A stretch of 6,479 nt of DNA from Caldithrix sp. RBG_13_44_9. GTDB taxonomy: Bacteria; Calditrichota; Calditrichia; RBG-13-44-9. Shown here piece after piece: positions 1-6,303 of the stretch. Under the pieces are notes generated by a model. It worked only from the letters and a program-made list of their open reading frames with translations. It ran no database searches and was not told the origin of the DNA. Where the stretch lies: the NCBI GenBank assembly GCA_001771055.1, contig MESS01000032.1, positions 19,075 to 25,553 on the forward strand. Direction: 5' to 3'. Position 1 is the first letter of the stretch. Each line of letters starts with the position of its first letter. Position numbers and translations under genes: made by a program.

Positions 1-43
1 CAAATGTTTTAAAGGTCACTTACCGAAAGAAGAATGAGTTTGT

Positions 44-67
44 ATTCATTTCAGTTTGAAAATGAAT
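44..67. repeat. AT-rich inverted repeat downstream of the DUF72 gene
   Basis: ATTCATTT (44-51) and AAATGAAT (60-67) form an 8-bp stem with an 8-base loop, starting about 20 bp past the stop codon of the DUF72 gene. It is AT-rich and has no long T run on the minus strand, so it is at best a weak terminator or a mild RNA 3'-end hairpin. Nothing else is recognisable in bases 1-87. Confidence 0.25.
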
Positions 68-87
68 TACTACTATGCGGGCTCTGT

Positions 88-831
88 TTAGATCTGAATT
101 TTTTCGGTCAATAAAATCTTGAGGGTACGGGCATTGCTCACAGCGTGGCCTCCAATATCATTATTAAAGAAAACGAAACAGCTGATCCCGCTCTCAGATA
201 ATAAAATTATCCGCTCACCAAGTGCCCGTAGCTGCGAATCGCTGTAGGACGAAGCACATAACTGCTCCGGTCCATGCAGGCGATGGTAGGCAATACCGGC
301 AGTGTGTTCTTCCACAAATGGATAATCCTTTTTGCTCACCACTACATGGCCGGCACCTGACTCACTCAATATTTCATACGTCGCATCGCATTCCCAGGAA
401 GGATGCCTGAATTCAAAACAGGCTTTCGGTTGAGATGGAAGTAATTTCAAAAAATCCTGCAGCAGCGAACTGTCTTTTTTCAAAGACGGTGGAAGTTGAT
501 AAAGGATTGCACCCAGTTTATCTTTCATCGGAGTCAATATTTGCAGAAATCCGGAGAGCGGCTCAGCCGTGTCTTTAAGCTTTCGATTATGAGTGATTTC
601 CTTGGGTGCCTTTACGGTGTACACAAAATCTTTGGGCGCTTTCGCATACCAACCTTCCACCATTGAAGCGGTCGGTAGACGGTAATATGTGGCATTGATC
701 TCTACTGAATTAAACTCCTGAGAATAGATGCCAAAACGTTTGGGCTTTGCCAGCCCAGGCGGATATAATACATCCTCCCAATGGTCATAGTACCAGCCCG
801 AAGTACCAATATAAATTGCTGCCTTTTTCAT
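88..831 (-). CDS. DUF72 family protein (YecE-like)
   Basis: A 247-residue cytosolic protein of the DUF72/YecE family (Pfam PF01904), a TIM-barrel-like family whose biochemical role is not settled. The family hallmarks occur in order: GTSGW at residues 9-13, VEINATYYRLP at 43-53, KAPKEITHNRKL at 74-85, QLPPS at 112-116, FEFRHPSW at 139-146, YHRLHG at 182-187 and the C-terminal FFNNDIGGHAVSNA at 221-234. The length is normal for the family and nothing is missing. The ATG at 831 is chosen because IYIGTSGW follows at once and no in-frame ATG, GTG or TTG lies just upstream. It has no recognisable Shine-Dalgarno sequence; instead a perfect inverted repeat touches the start codon. It begins 37 bp after the small membrane protein gene ends, so the two are probably co-transcribed. 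Family assignment is very secure; function is not known. Confidence 0.95.
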   Translation of the reverse strand: MKKAAIYIGTSGWYYDHWEDVLYPPGLAKPKRFGIYSQEFNSVEINATYYRLPTASMVEGWYAKAPKDFVYTVKAPKEITHNRKLKDTAEPLSGFLQILTPMKDKLGAILYQLPPSLKKDSSLLQDFLKLLPSQPKACFEFRHPSWECDATYEILSESGAGHVVVSKKDYPFVEEHTAGIAYHRLHGPEQLCASSYSDSQLRALGERIILLSESGISCFVFFNNDIGGHAVSNARTLKILLTEKIQI

Positions 832-846
832 GACTTCAATGAAGTC
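832..846. repeat. Perfect 7-bp inverted repeat abutting the DUF72 start codon
   Basis: GACTTCA and TGAAGTC are separated by a single A. The repeat occupies the place where the ribosome-binding site of the DUF72 gene should be and ends directly before its ATG. In RNA the one-base loop is too tight, so a hairpin would lose its innermost pairs. As DNA it could be a dyad operator half-site pair. The symmetry is seen directly; any function is inference. Confidence 0.5.
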
Positions 847-868
847 TATTCTTTCAAAAAGAGATTCG

Positions 869-1225
869 TTACTTTTTAAATAATGCCACCGCTTCTGTTT
901 GAACCAGAACCCAGATCGAATACACTCCGAGAGCAGTACCTAAGGGGATGTTCAGGAGATCAATCGCTGATAATACCAGGATCAAAATTCTGGCCCATTC
1001 CTTATGTCGCAATAAACCGATCCCTCCAATAATACTGGGGACTGAAATGATAATTAAAAAAGTGCCCAGGGCAGTACCTACCAACCATAAGATACGCCGG
1101 GCTTCATCATCCTGAGATATAATTCCAATGCTGGTTAATAAGATCATCAGGAAAATTCCCAGCAATGCACAAAAGACACTTAATCCAATGTGAAGGATCG
1201 CAACGGTGGTGATGTGTTTTTCCAT
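869..1225 (-). CDS. Small integral membrane protein, function unknown
   Basis: A 118-residue, very hydrophobic protein. Membrane segments are evident at roughly residues 6-30, 44-70 and 76-110; the last is long enough to be two helices around a P-x-G turn. The stretch GGIGLLRHKEWARIL (about 67-81), then an N-I-P-L-G-T-A-L-G-V-Y run and W-V-L, is a pattern I recognise from many short uncharacterised bacterial membrane proteins, in which a charged cytoplasmic loop with a W-A-R triplet links two helices. I know of no assigned function. The ATG at 1225 is supported by AAAGGAG four bases upstream. It lies 37 bp upstream of the DUF72 gene in the same direction and has a candidate promoter about 150 bp ahead of it. 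Reality of the gene is well supported; role is unknown. Confidence 0.82.
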   Translation of the reverse strand: MEKHITTVAILHIGLSVFCALLGIFLMILLTSIGIISQDDEARRILWLVGTALGTFLIIISVPSIIGGIGLLRHKEWARILILVLSAIDLLNIPLGTALGVYSIWVLVQTEAVALFKK

Positions 1226-1371
1226 AAGGCTCCTTTCATTAGTCCTATTATTGTCATTTTTATTTAAAGTGCTGCGTGATTTTGTACGGACCAGCAGAGG
1301 TTAGGTGAATCACGGCCAGATCAGTCGCTCTCCGCTGGAAAAATCCTGATCAACACTGTTCAACGAAATTT

Positions 1372-1401
1372 ATTATAACTGATCGGATGAAAACCTGTTC
1401 A
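1372..1401 (-). promoter_or_regulatory. Candidate sigma-70 promoter for the small membrane protein / DUF72 pair
   Basis: On the minus strand a perfect TATAAT -10 box (1372-1377) is preceded by TGAACA (1396-1401), four of six matches to TTGACA, with an 18-bp spacer. Transcription would start near 1365 and leave a leader of about 140 bases before the ATG at 1225. That leader contains GATCAG/CTGATC arms (about 1318-1323 and 1347-1352) that could pair, but the loop is long and I see no known riboswitch. Consensus matching only, so moderate confidence. Confidence 0.4.
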
Positions 1402-1411
1402 TTAAGAAATT

Positions 1412-1894
1412 TTACTTTTCAAAAGGATTAAAATCCAGATTGCTGATCATGTATGTTAATTTGTAGCTGCCATCAGATTCTTTCTGCCAGATCTGAAAAT
1501 ATGAACCATAAAAAGCTATGGGGTGAGGTGATTCCCTGGTAATCATTGACATGCCAAATGTTCCCCGGTCATAGATCTTGCCATCACATTCCCAGATTTC
1601 AGTAGGAGTGCCACTGATTGATTGATACTTGATCCCCTTCTCTTCCAGTTTCTTTATCTCTTCCCGATATGCCTTTTTGCTTTTGATGACCGGCTGGAAG
1701 ATCGGATCGACGATAATGTCATCGGTAAAAAAAGAAAGAACTGTTTCATAATCCCCAGCCAGAACCGCCCGATTTATCTTCTCCCCGGTGGCTTCAATTA
1801 ATTCTTTTACGTCTGCTTCCTGCCCATAAACCCCATAAAAATCCAAACCGACTAGACCAAACGCGATGAGTAAAATAGTGGTGATTGATTTCAT
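1412..1894 (-). CDS. Exported NTF2-like (SnoaL/DUF4440-type) protein
   Basis: A 160-residue protein with a Sec signal peptide (hydrophobic residues about 4-20, likely cleavage after VYG at 24), so probably periplasmic or secreted. The mature part has the layout of the NTF2-like superfamily: an N-terminal helix with IEATGEKINRAVLAGDYETVLSFF (split here only for description, residues 33-56), then TDDIIVDP (57-64), a helix at 72-87, and strands ending in a GSYFQIWQKESDGSYKL segment (130-145). A-x-x-x-G-D-Y-E followed by F-F-x-D-D is the usual signature of DUF4440/SnoaL-like proteins. These serve as enzymes (isomerases, dehydratases) or ligand-binding domains, and the substrate cannot be read from sequence. 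The start at 1894 has an ideal AGGAGG five bases upstream. It appears to be its own transcription unit, with gaps of about 180 bp on both sides. Confidence 0.87.
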   Translation of the reverse strand: MKSITTILLIAFGLVGLDFYGVYGQEADVKELIEATGEKINRAVLAGDYETVLSFFTDDIIVDPIFQPVIKSKKAYREEIKKLEEKGIKYQSISGTPTEIWECDGKIYDRGTFGMSMITRESPHPIAFYGSYFQIWQKESDGSYKLTYMISNLDFNPFEK

Positions 1895-2008
1895 ATTATC
1901 CTCCTGATTAAAGTTTAAAGAAAAAGACCAGGAAAACGATGGTTCTCCAGAAAAATGTAAAACTGCAGGTCATCATAGCAACCCTCACCGTCCCCTAATG
2001 TGCCGAAA

Positions 2009-2027
2009 GGCCGACGGTACACCGGCC
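2009..2027 (-). terminator. Hairpin after the DUF4239 gene, possible weak terminator
   Basis: Read on the minus strand, GGCCG and CGGCC enclose a 9-base region that can extend the pairing through two G-U wobbles and one G-C pair to a 3-base loop, giving an 8-bp stem. It is followed by only three T residues. It sits about 45 bases beyond the stop codon of the DUF4239 gene, the right place for a terminator, but the short T tract makes it weak. A second small GCC-GAAA-GGC hairpin (2002-2011) overlaps it and would compete. Confidence 0.3.
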
Positions 2028-2070
2028 AAATGAAGAGATTTGTCTGCCTCTGTTTAGCTGCATAGCCAAC

Positions 2071-2861
2071 TCAGCGGTTTGAATTCTCCATCATGTCACG
2101 CAATTCTATCAAAGGTCGCTGGTTCACCCGCACTAAGCCCTCACCCGGGCGATCCAGGCTGACAACCAGCCATAACACCCCGGCAAAAGTGAGAGCGACC
2201 AGAAAGACCGCCAGTGACCTGCTGGTCCTTTTTATTCCTCCCTGGTAACCCATGGCAATGAAGGAGAGAATGGCCACACCAAAGAGCACAATCCAGACTG
2301 GTAAGGGGATTCGGCTGCGCAGAGCGGCTGTTACTCGTTTGGTATGAAGGTCGATTACCTCATTAAGGGTCTGGACAAACAATCCAACCTGAATCGAATG
2401 AGGATCGCTATTAGCGGCAGCCACTGCCTGATCCCAGAGTTGTCCCTGGATTTTTTCAGACTGACGCACTGCCTCATTCAACCAGATCTTCTGGCTGGCC
2501 TTGATCCTCCAGTTCACATAGTCTATCAACAAACGACGCACCTCTGTGCGCTGTGGCTCCGGGAGCATTGCTGCCCGCAGGTAGGTGGTCCCGATCGCGT
2601 TTGTTTCATCCAGCAGGACCTGCCGCCGTGCATCAAATCGTGAGGCTGCCAGGCTGAAGGTAAAGGCCAGCAGAAATGCCGGTAAACCCAGTTCAGCTCC
2701 CCCACCATTCCGCCCAGCCGTGAATCGCTCTCTTTTCCCTCCTGGCGGCTTCTAAGCTGTCCCAGCCGGTAACCGCATTCTTCTGCGAGGATGATAATGA
2801 CGATGGTGGCAACAAAAATTCCCCAGATGGGAATATAGTCAAGCAAGGTAGTGGTTAACAT
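2071..2861 (-). pseudogene. DUF4239 bestrophin-like membrane protein, one frameshift
   Basis: A four-helix membrane protein of the DUF4239 (bestrophin-like domain) family, function unproven. It is read as two overlapping frames: an N-terminal part from ATG 2861 (GAGG about eight bases upstream) and a C-terminal part open through to 2071. The frame breaks in a run of five C on the plus strand (2699-2703). Adding one base there gives MVGGAELGLPAFLLAFTF and then AASRFDARRQVLLDE-N-A-I-G, the conserved DUF4239 core, and a 263-residue protein of normal family length. Helices are at about 9-28, 58-75, 188-205 and 216-235, followed by the typical LDRPGEGLVRV motif at 236-246. The ATG at 2568 is internal (residue 99), lacks a Shine-Dalgarno sequence and is not an independent start. 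It lies 105 bp after the antiporter gene in the same direction, probably co-transcribed. Call: sequencing error or fresh inactivation, since everything after the break is still well conserved. Confidence 0.85.
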
Positions 2862-2904
2862 CAGGATTGTCCTCTTTTACTTTTTATGATCACAGAAACT
2901 ACCG

Positions 2905-2950
2905 GTCAGCAGGAGATCTCACCTTGAACTTGCCTTACCACTTAGCTGAC
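2905..2950. repeat. Dyad symmetry between the antiporter and DUF4239 genes
   Basis: GTCAGC (2905-2910) and GCTGAC (2945-2950) are inverted copies 34 bases apart, and a perfect palindrome GAGATCTC (2913-2920) lies between them. On the minus-strand transcript this falls between the antiporter stop and the DUF4239 ribosome-binding site, where an intercistronic structure could adjust relative expression. There is no U tract, so it is not a good terminator. The symmetry is seen; the role is inferred. Confidence 0.22.
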
Positions 2951-2966
2951 AAGAGGGATTAATATA

Positions 2967-4212
2967 CTATCCAACTGGCTCTATTTGAGTTGTATTTACT
3001 TTCTCCGGGGCGGTGAGTGGCATTTGTTGAATCTTCCGGGCATAAAGTTCAATCCCTGGCATTGCACTCAAACCGTGGACAAAAATACTGATCAGGACGG
3101 TAGCCATTACGGTGAGCCTGATGGTGGACGCGCCAGATTGATGCATCCCCTGCTGAAAATAGACCAGTCTAAGTACGATGGACGCCAGGCCGCGTGGGCC
3201 AAACCAGCCCATGAACAGCAAGGTAGCCCGGCTCAACCGGGTACCGATAAGCGCAATTGCCACCGGCAACATCCGCACCACCGTCAGGCTTAAGATCCCG
3301 TAGAGCAGGTACATCCAGTTGAATTGATTCCAAGCTCGTCCGACCAGCATACCAAACAGGAAGAACACTGAGAGATTGAGCAACTGTCCCCACCCCTCGG
3401 TGAACTCAACACTGTGGGTGCCAGCTTCCTTGAAACCGCCTTGCACAGCCAGACCGGCGACAAAGGCCGCGATAAACATGCTCGCGCCAACGGCTTCGGA
3501 CGCCAGTGCACAGAGTAATGGCAATGCAACCAAACCGAGTTGCTGCCATGATTGGGTAATCCATTTGTGACGGTGTGAGAGACCCAACAGCCAGCCGCCA
3601 GCTGACCCAATACCTAAACCAATGATTGTCCCATAACCTAATTGTTCTATCATAAAACTCATAAGCCTCACTCGTTCTCCATCTGCATTTTCCCCGGAGA
3701 GCGCCATAAAGAACAGCAGAAATGGTACGGAGAGACCATCGTTGAGTCCGGGCTTCCACGTTGAGGGCTTGACGGATCTTCACTGGTACCCGTGGGCTGT
3801 TCACAATGATCTGCCCGAGACCGGCATCAGTTGGGGCAAGTATGGCAGCCAAAATTCCGGCCTCCCAGAGTGAGAGTTTAGTGAAAACTACCAGCGCACC
3901 GAGGCCACCCAGAAGAATAGTGAGTAACATCCCGATGCTTAACAGGCGGGTTGGTAGATTACGGATATTTTTCAACATCCGCAGTCCGGTTCGGCTGGCA
4001 TCCGTGAAAAGCAGCAGCACCAGACCAACTTCAGCAATTTTCAGAAATACTTCCAGACCAATTTCCCGCATCTGCAATTCAAACGGGACTATACTCACCA
4101 GAATCCCGGCAGCAGTAAACACAATCGGTGCTGTTATTATACTTTTCTCGAGACGCCCGGAAACCAGGCTGTACAAAAGCACCAGTATGATGAATGCGTT
4201 GATGAGCATCAT
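2967..4212 (-). pseudogene. CPA1-family cation:proton antiporter, one frameshift
   Basis: A polytopic inner-membrane Na+(K+)/H+ antiporter of the CPA1 family (Pfam PF00999, NhaP-like), expected to exchange cytoplasmic Na+ or K+ for protons. The first frame (from 4212) carries the N-terminal helices and APTDAGLGQ (126-134) and runs to NVEA (151-154). There GCC-CGG carries one C too many (GGG at 3750-3752 on the plus strand). Removing it restores NVEAGLNDGLSVPF, the family's Asn-Asp ion-binding motif (N157-D158), and joins the second frame. The resulting protein has 414 residues, a normal length, with GASMFIAAFVAGLA (242-255), Arg313 in a V-R-M-L-P motif and GWFGPRGLASIV (335-346), all typical of CPA1. 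The ATG at 3707 is residue 169, has no Shine-Dalgarno sequence and is not a real start. ATG-ATG at 4207-4212 has only a weak AGGA about 11 bases upstream. As written, the protein would be cut off just before its ion site and be inactive. The DUF4239 gene follows. Confidence 0.9.
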
Positions 4213-4220
4213 TTTTCAAA

Positions 4221-4370
4221 CTATCCTATACACACCATATTACATCCGCTCAAAGCGAAACTCAAATTGGTATCTCCGGAGTATTTATTTTGCAGCAGAA
4301 AGTCAGCCAGCGAGAAAAGATCCTCCCGGGAGTTCAGGAACCATAATATAATAAGTCGTATTTTTACCAT
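4221..4370 (-). CDS. Doubtful 49-codon ORF ahead of the antiporter
   Basis: An uninterrupted ATG-to-TAG frame of 49 residues ends eight bases before the antiporter start, so translation could in principle be coupled. It begins with a hydrophobic run (IRLIILWFL, about 4-12), then a more polar helix-like SREDLFSLADFLLQNK (14-29). There is no good Shine-Dalgarno sequence and a stop lies five codons upstream. I recognise no family. In the last 15 codons another frame also reads as plausible protein, ending YQFEFRFERM then TAA, which would fit a gene remnant with an indel as well as a real small ORF. It may equally be chance. It is listed because it fills the gap upstream of the antiporter. Confidence 0.2.
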   Translation of the reverse strand: MVKIRLIILWFLNSREDLFSLADFLLQNKYSGDTNLSFALSGCNMVCIG

Positions 4371-4830
4371 TTGCTTCAACGTTCAATCAGATATTAGTCA
4401 TTGCTGCCTTAAATCAAGAACAGACTTTCATGAAAAGACAAAATGACTGAAAGAAAAGTATCAACCACCTAAATTTTTTATTAATCAGCTAAAAAATAAA
4501 AACCGAAGCTTTTTCCCGTGAATAAATTTAGTTACAGCTTTAATAAAGCACTTGATTTATTTTAAAAAGAAGAATTTCCGGATTTAATCACGGAGATCCA
4601 TTTATGGTAGGGTATCAAAGATTTTCGTGCGGGATCAACTTGCGGTATGAAGTTTTGTTAGTAAGATTAATCTAATTCTCACAAGGAGGGGTGGATTTTT
4701 AAAGGATCGTTGTGCTCAAAAAACTTCTTAACGGATGTCCTGATTACTCCATTTTATTTCAGATTCACCTTTTTCAGATTTGACTCATCAATTACATCAA
4801 TCATTACAATAACCTTCAGGGAGAGATAAG
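4371..4830. other. AT-rich gene-free stretch
   Basis: About 460 bp between the exported alpha/beta protein and the antiporter region, with stops in all frames and a low G+C look compared with the antiporter block. It holds the candidate terminator at 4491-4514, a short TTTCATGAAA palindrome (4426-4435) and, on the plus strand, an isolated AAGGAGGGG (about 4683-4691) that is followed by a GTG codon but then by a stop after three codons. On the minus strand a 26-codon frame starts with GTG overlapping the stop of the upstream gene (4754-4834) and, past one stop, the same frame stays open for 24 more codons to 4679; I do not regard this as a gene. The promoter of the antiporter pair should lie here, but no convincing -35/-10 pair is visible. 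Confidence 0.6.
4491..4514 (-). terminator. Possible UUCG-capped rho-independent terminator
   Basis: On the minus strand AAAAAGC and GTTTTT flank a TTCG tetraloop closed by a C-G pair, giving a stem of about six pairs (one G-U), followed by A and six T. The C(UUCG)G loop and the T run are classic terminator parts, but the stem is nearly all A-U and so weak. It lies about 320 bases past the stop of the exported alpha/beta-type gene, and could end the transcript of that gene and the BKACE gene. Confidence 0.33.
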
Positions 4831-5316
4831 TCACTTCAGGATAGCCTCACGAACAATTTTCATTCCGAGTACTTCCCGCATCTCGGACCATTTCATCGCT
4901 GCCTGCTCTTGTTCTTGGGTTGGACCAAAAATCTTGGAAGAAAGTGAGTTCAATTTAGAATCGAGTCCGTCCAGTGCCGCCATGTTCTCAACCTCGATCC
5001 AGGTCATAACGTCCCAGTCCTCCTTGTTGGCGGGTGGACCGATAAAAACTTTATATGAGAGAATCAATTTATCCTTCTGTGCTTGATTGAGCACCTTCCC
5101 CCATTCTAAGACCAGATGTTTCATGTACTCGTTAGTCGCACCATACTTTGTGCGCATAAACTCCATGATGTAGACCGGGCCTTCCGTATAAGCAAGCTGT
5201 TCCTGCTCAGAGTTATCTCCTGGCACCGGGGCGTGTTCCTGACCAATTGTTATCCCAAAGAATACATAAACGAACACCAGACAAAGTGTACCAACCACTT
5301 GCAATTTAACATTCAT
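4831..5316 (-). CDS. Exported small protein, likely dimeric alpha/beta-barrel fold
   Basis: A 161-residue protein with an N-terminal signal peptide (hydrophobic residues 6-24, probable cleavage around ITIG-QE). A longer reading from 5355 is open, but the ATG at 5316 is chosen because GGAG lies seven bases upstream and the signal peptide then starts correctly. The mature part has one strand-helix-strand unit: VYIMEFMRTKYG (48-59), helix 62-80, then LILSYKVFIGPPANKEDWDVMTWIEVENM (described as residues 84-112 only, key residues Y88, N97, D99-W101). A charged C-terminal helix ends REVLGMKIVREAILK. This resembles NIPSNAP-like/ABM-like ferredoxin-type dimers and a recurring uncharacterised family of exported proteins that end in an R-E-V-(V/L)-G...L-K motif. 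No catalytic residue can be named. It lies 98 bp downstream of the BKACE gene in the same direction and may share its transcript. Gene real; function unknown. Confidence 0.85.
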   Translation of the reverse strand: MNVKLQVVGTLCLVFVYVFFGITIGQEHAPVPGDNSEQEQLAYTEGPVYIMEFMRTKYGATNEYMKHLVLEWGKVLNQAQKDKLILSYKVFIGPPANKEDWDVMTWIEVENMAALDGLDSKLNSLSSKIFGPTQEQEQAAMKWSEMREVLGMKIVREAILK

Positions 5317-5414
5317 ATCAGATCTCCAATTCAAATACGCCTGACAGCGTTGCAAATAACCGGCGCCCAGAACAACAATGCTGGTTTGAAAACGGGGTAT
5401 GCTTGATTTGCGGG

Positions 5415-6137
5415 TTAAGTAGCATTTATTATTTTAATTGCTTCCTGAATAATTTCGAAATTACTTGCAACCTTCTTCCCATTCTCCAAATAAATGGTAT
5501 CCTCCATTCCTATTCTTCCGTCATAACCTCTTATCTTCGCCTCCCGCAATAAATCCCAGGCAACGGAATTAAAACCATGTAGTAGTCTTTTTATATTCAT
5601 CTGGTTGATATCAAGTATTTCCTCGATTTCATTAACAGTGTTTAATGCTGAATCAAAAATTTCTTCCTCGGGCTCAATCAGTATCCTGCAACAACCTCCA
5701 GACAAATTACTTTTAATAAAATTCTCGGCAGCTTTTTTTTCGTTCAAACCAGCTTCAACCAGTATTCCTCTGGCAATTAATGCTTGAGAAACATCAATCG
5801 CGTCTTCTTCTATCATATTCACCGAAGCAAATTCTGGAGTATATTTCCATTGTTTTATATAATTGATTCTTTTTTCTAAATCCGGTTCAATCCAGTCACC
5901 AGAACTTATTCCGATCTGGATTTCGGTAGATATATTCCTTACCATTGATACCAGATTATTTACATCCTCCGGTCTCAAGCTTTCATTTCCATTTTTATCA
6001 TAACAATGAATATGAAATACTTTAAAGCCAATTTTGTATAACCGGGTGACTTCTTTTTGTATTTCTTCCAACGAGTGTGGAATAAATTCATTTTGCGACT
6101 TTGGTCGTGCCCCGTTCAAAGCAATTTTCAGAAGCAT
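5415..6137 (-). CDS. BKACE-family (DUF849) beta-keto acid cleavage enzyme, short class
   Basis: A 240-residue TIM-barrel enzyme of the BKACE/DUF849 family (Pfam PF05853), named for 3-keto-5-aminohexanoate cleavage enzyme (Kce). Members condense a beta-keto acid with acetyl-CoA and split it into acetoacetate and a new acyl-CoA, in the cytoplasm, using a divalent metal, usually Zn2+. The metal site is present: H42 and H44 in FHIHCYD (41-47) and E212 in GRIGMEDT (207-214). R208 and D213 stand in the same spacing to E212 as the catalytic Arg/Asp of Kce. Other landmarks are LNGAR (7-11), GISSGDWIEPD (76-86), FASVNMIEED (103-112), VEAGL (127-131) and LLHGF (185-189). Most family members have 270-310 residues; this compact form with N-G-A-R near the start and W-I-E-P looks like a distinct short subfamily, so it is probably not truncated. 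The start at 6137 has GGAG eight bases upstream. No lysine-fermentation gene is nearby, so the substrate is open. Confidence 0.92.
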   Translation of the reverse strand: MLLKIALNGARPKSQNEFIPHSLEEIQKEVTRLYKIGFKVFHIHCYDKNGNESLRPEDVNNLVSMVRNISTEIQIGISSGDWIEPDLEKRINYIKQWKYTPEFASVNMIEEDAIDVSQALIARGILVEAGLNEKKAAENFIKSNLSGGCCRILIEPEEEIFDSALNTVNEIEEILDINQMNIKRLLHGFNSVAWDLLREAKIRGYDGRIGMEDTIYLENGKKVASNFEIIQEAIKIINAT

Positions 6138-6269
6138 ATGGTTCTCTCCGGTTTCTATGTGTGGAAAAAAATATTCCTGATTGTTATTACAATTAATTGG
6201 AGTTTGGATTGAAGCTATTTAAGAGAGCAAAGATCTTAAACATTCCTGATATTAAAAATGACGAGCGCT

Positions 6270-6275
6270 ATTATA
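6270..6275 (-). promoter_or_regulatory. Candidate -10 box upstream of the BKACE gene
   Basis: A perfect TATAAT on the minus strand lies in the 166-bp gap between the DUF488 stop and the BKACE start. No recognisable -35 box lies 16-18 bp upstream and there is no extended -10 TGn. Transcription from here would give a leader of about 125 bases. The gap is AT-rich, so chance occurrence is likely. Confidence 0.22.
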
Positions 6276-6303
6276 ATCATTCATTTCCTGTTATAACCTG
6301 ATC

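Noticed and set aside
2344..2643. 99-codon plus-strand open frame over the DUF4239 gene
   Set aside because: Antisense to the conserved DUF4239 coding sequence, with no family features of its own.
2699..2703. Programmed -1 ribosomal frameshifting in the DUF4239 gene
   Set aside because: The G run is not arranged as an X-XXY-YYZ heptamer in the reading frame, and no evident stimulatory structure follows; error or mutation is simpler.
3169..3610. Two further minus-strand frames (3169-3393 and 3290-3610) inside the antiporter
   Set aside because: They overlap the frame that encodes conserved CPA1 helices and give Trp/Cys/Ser-rich translations without motifs.
3806..4351. 181-codon open frame on the plus strand
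   Set aside because: It lies antisense to the antiporter's conserved N-terminal half, and its translation is rich in Arg, Pro and Ser with no recognisable domain; it is a shadow of the real gene.
4683..4702. Strong plus-strand Shine-Dalgarno-like AAGGAGGGG
   Set aside because: The nearest GTG frame ends after three codons and the longer frame beyond has only a distant TTG, so no gene follows it.
4754..4834. 26-codon minus-strand frame whose GTG overlaps the stop of the exported protein gene
   Set aside because: The GTGA overlap is suggestive, but the product is tiny, unrecognised, and the frame resumes only after an in-frame stop; chance is the simpler explanation.
5317..5355. Upstream start for the exported protein (13 extra residues)
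   Set aside because: It would put charged residues ahead of the signal peptide and has no ribosome-binding site, while ATG 5316 has GGAG at the right distance.
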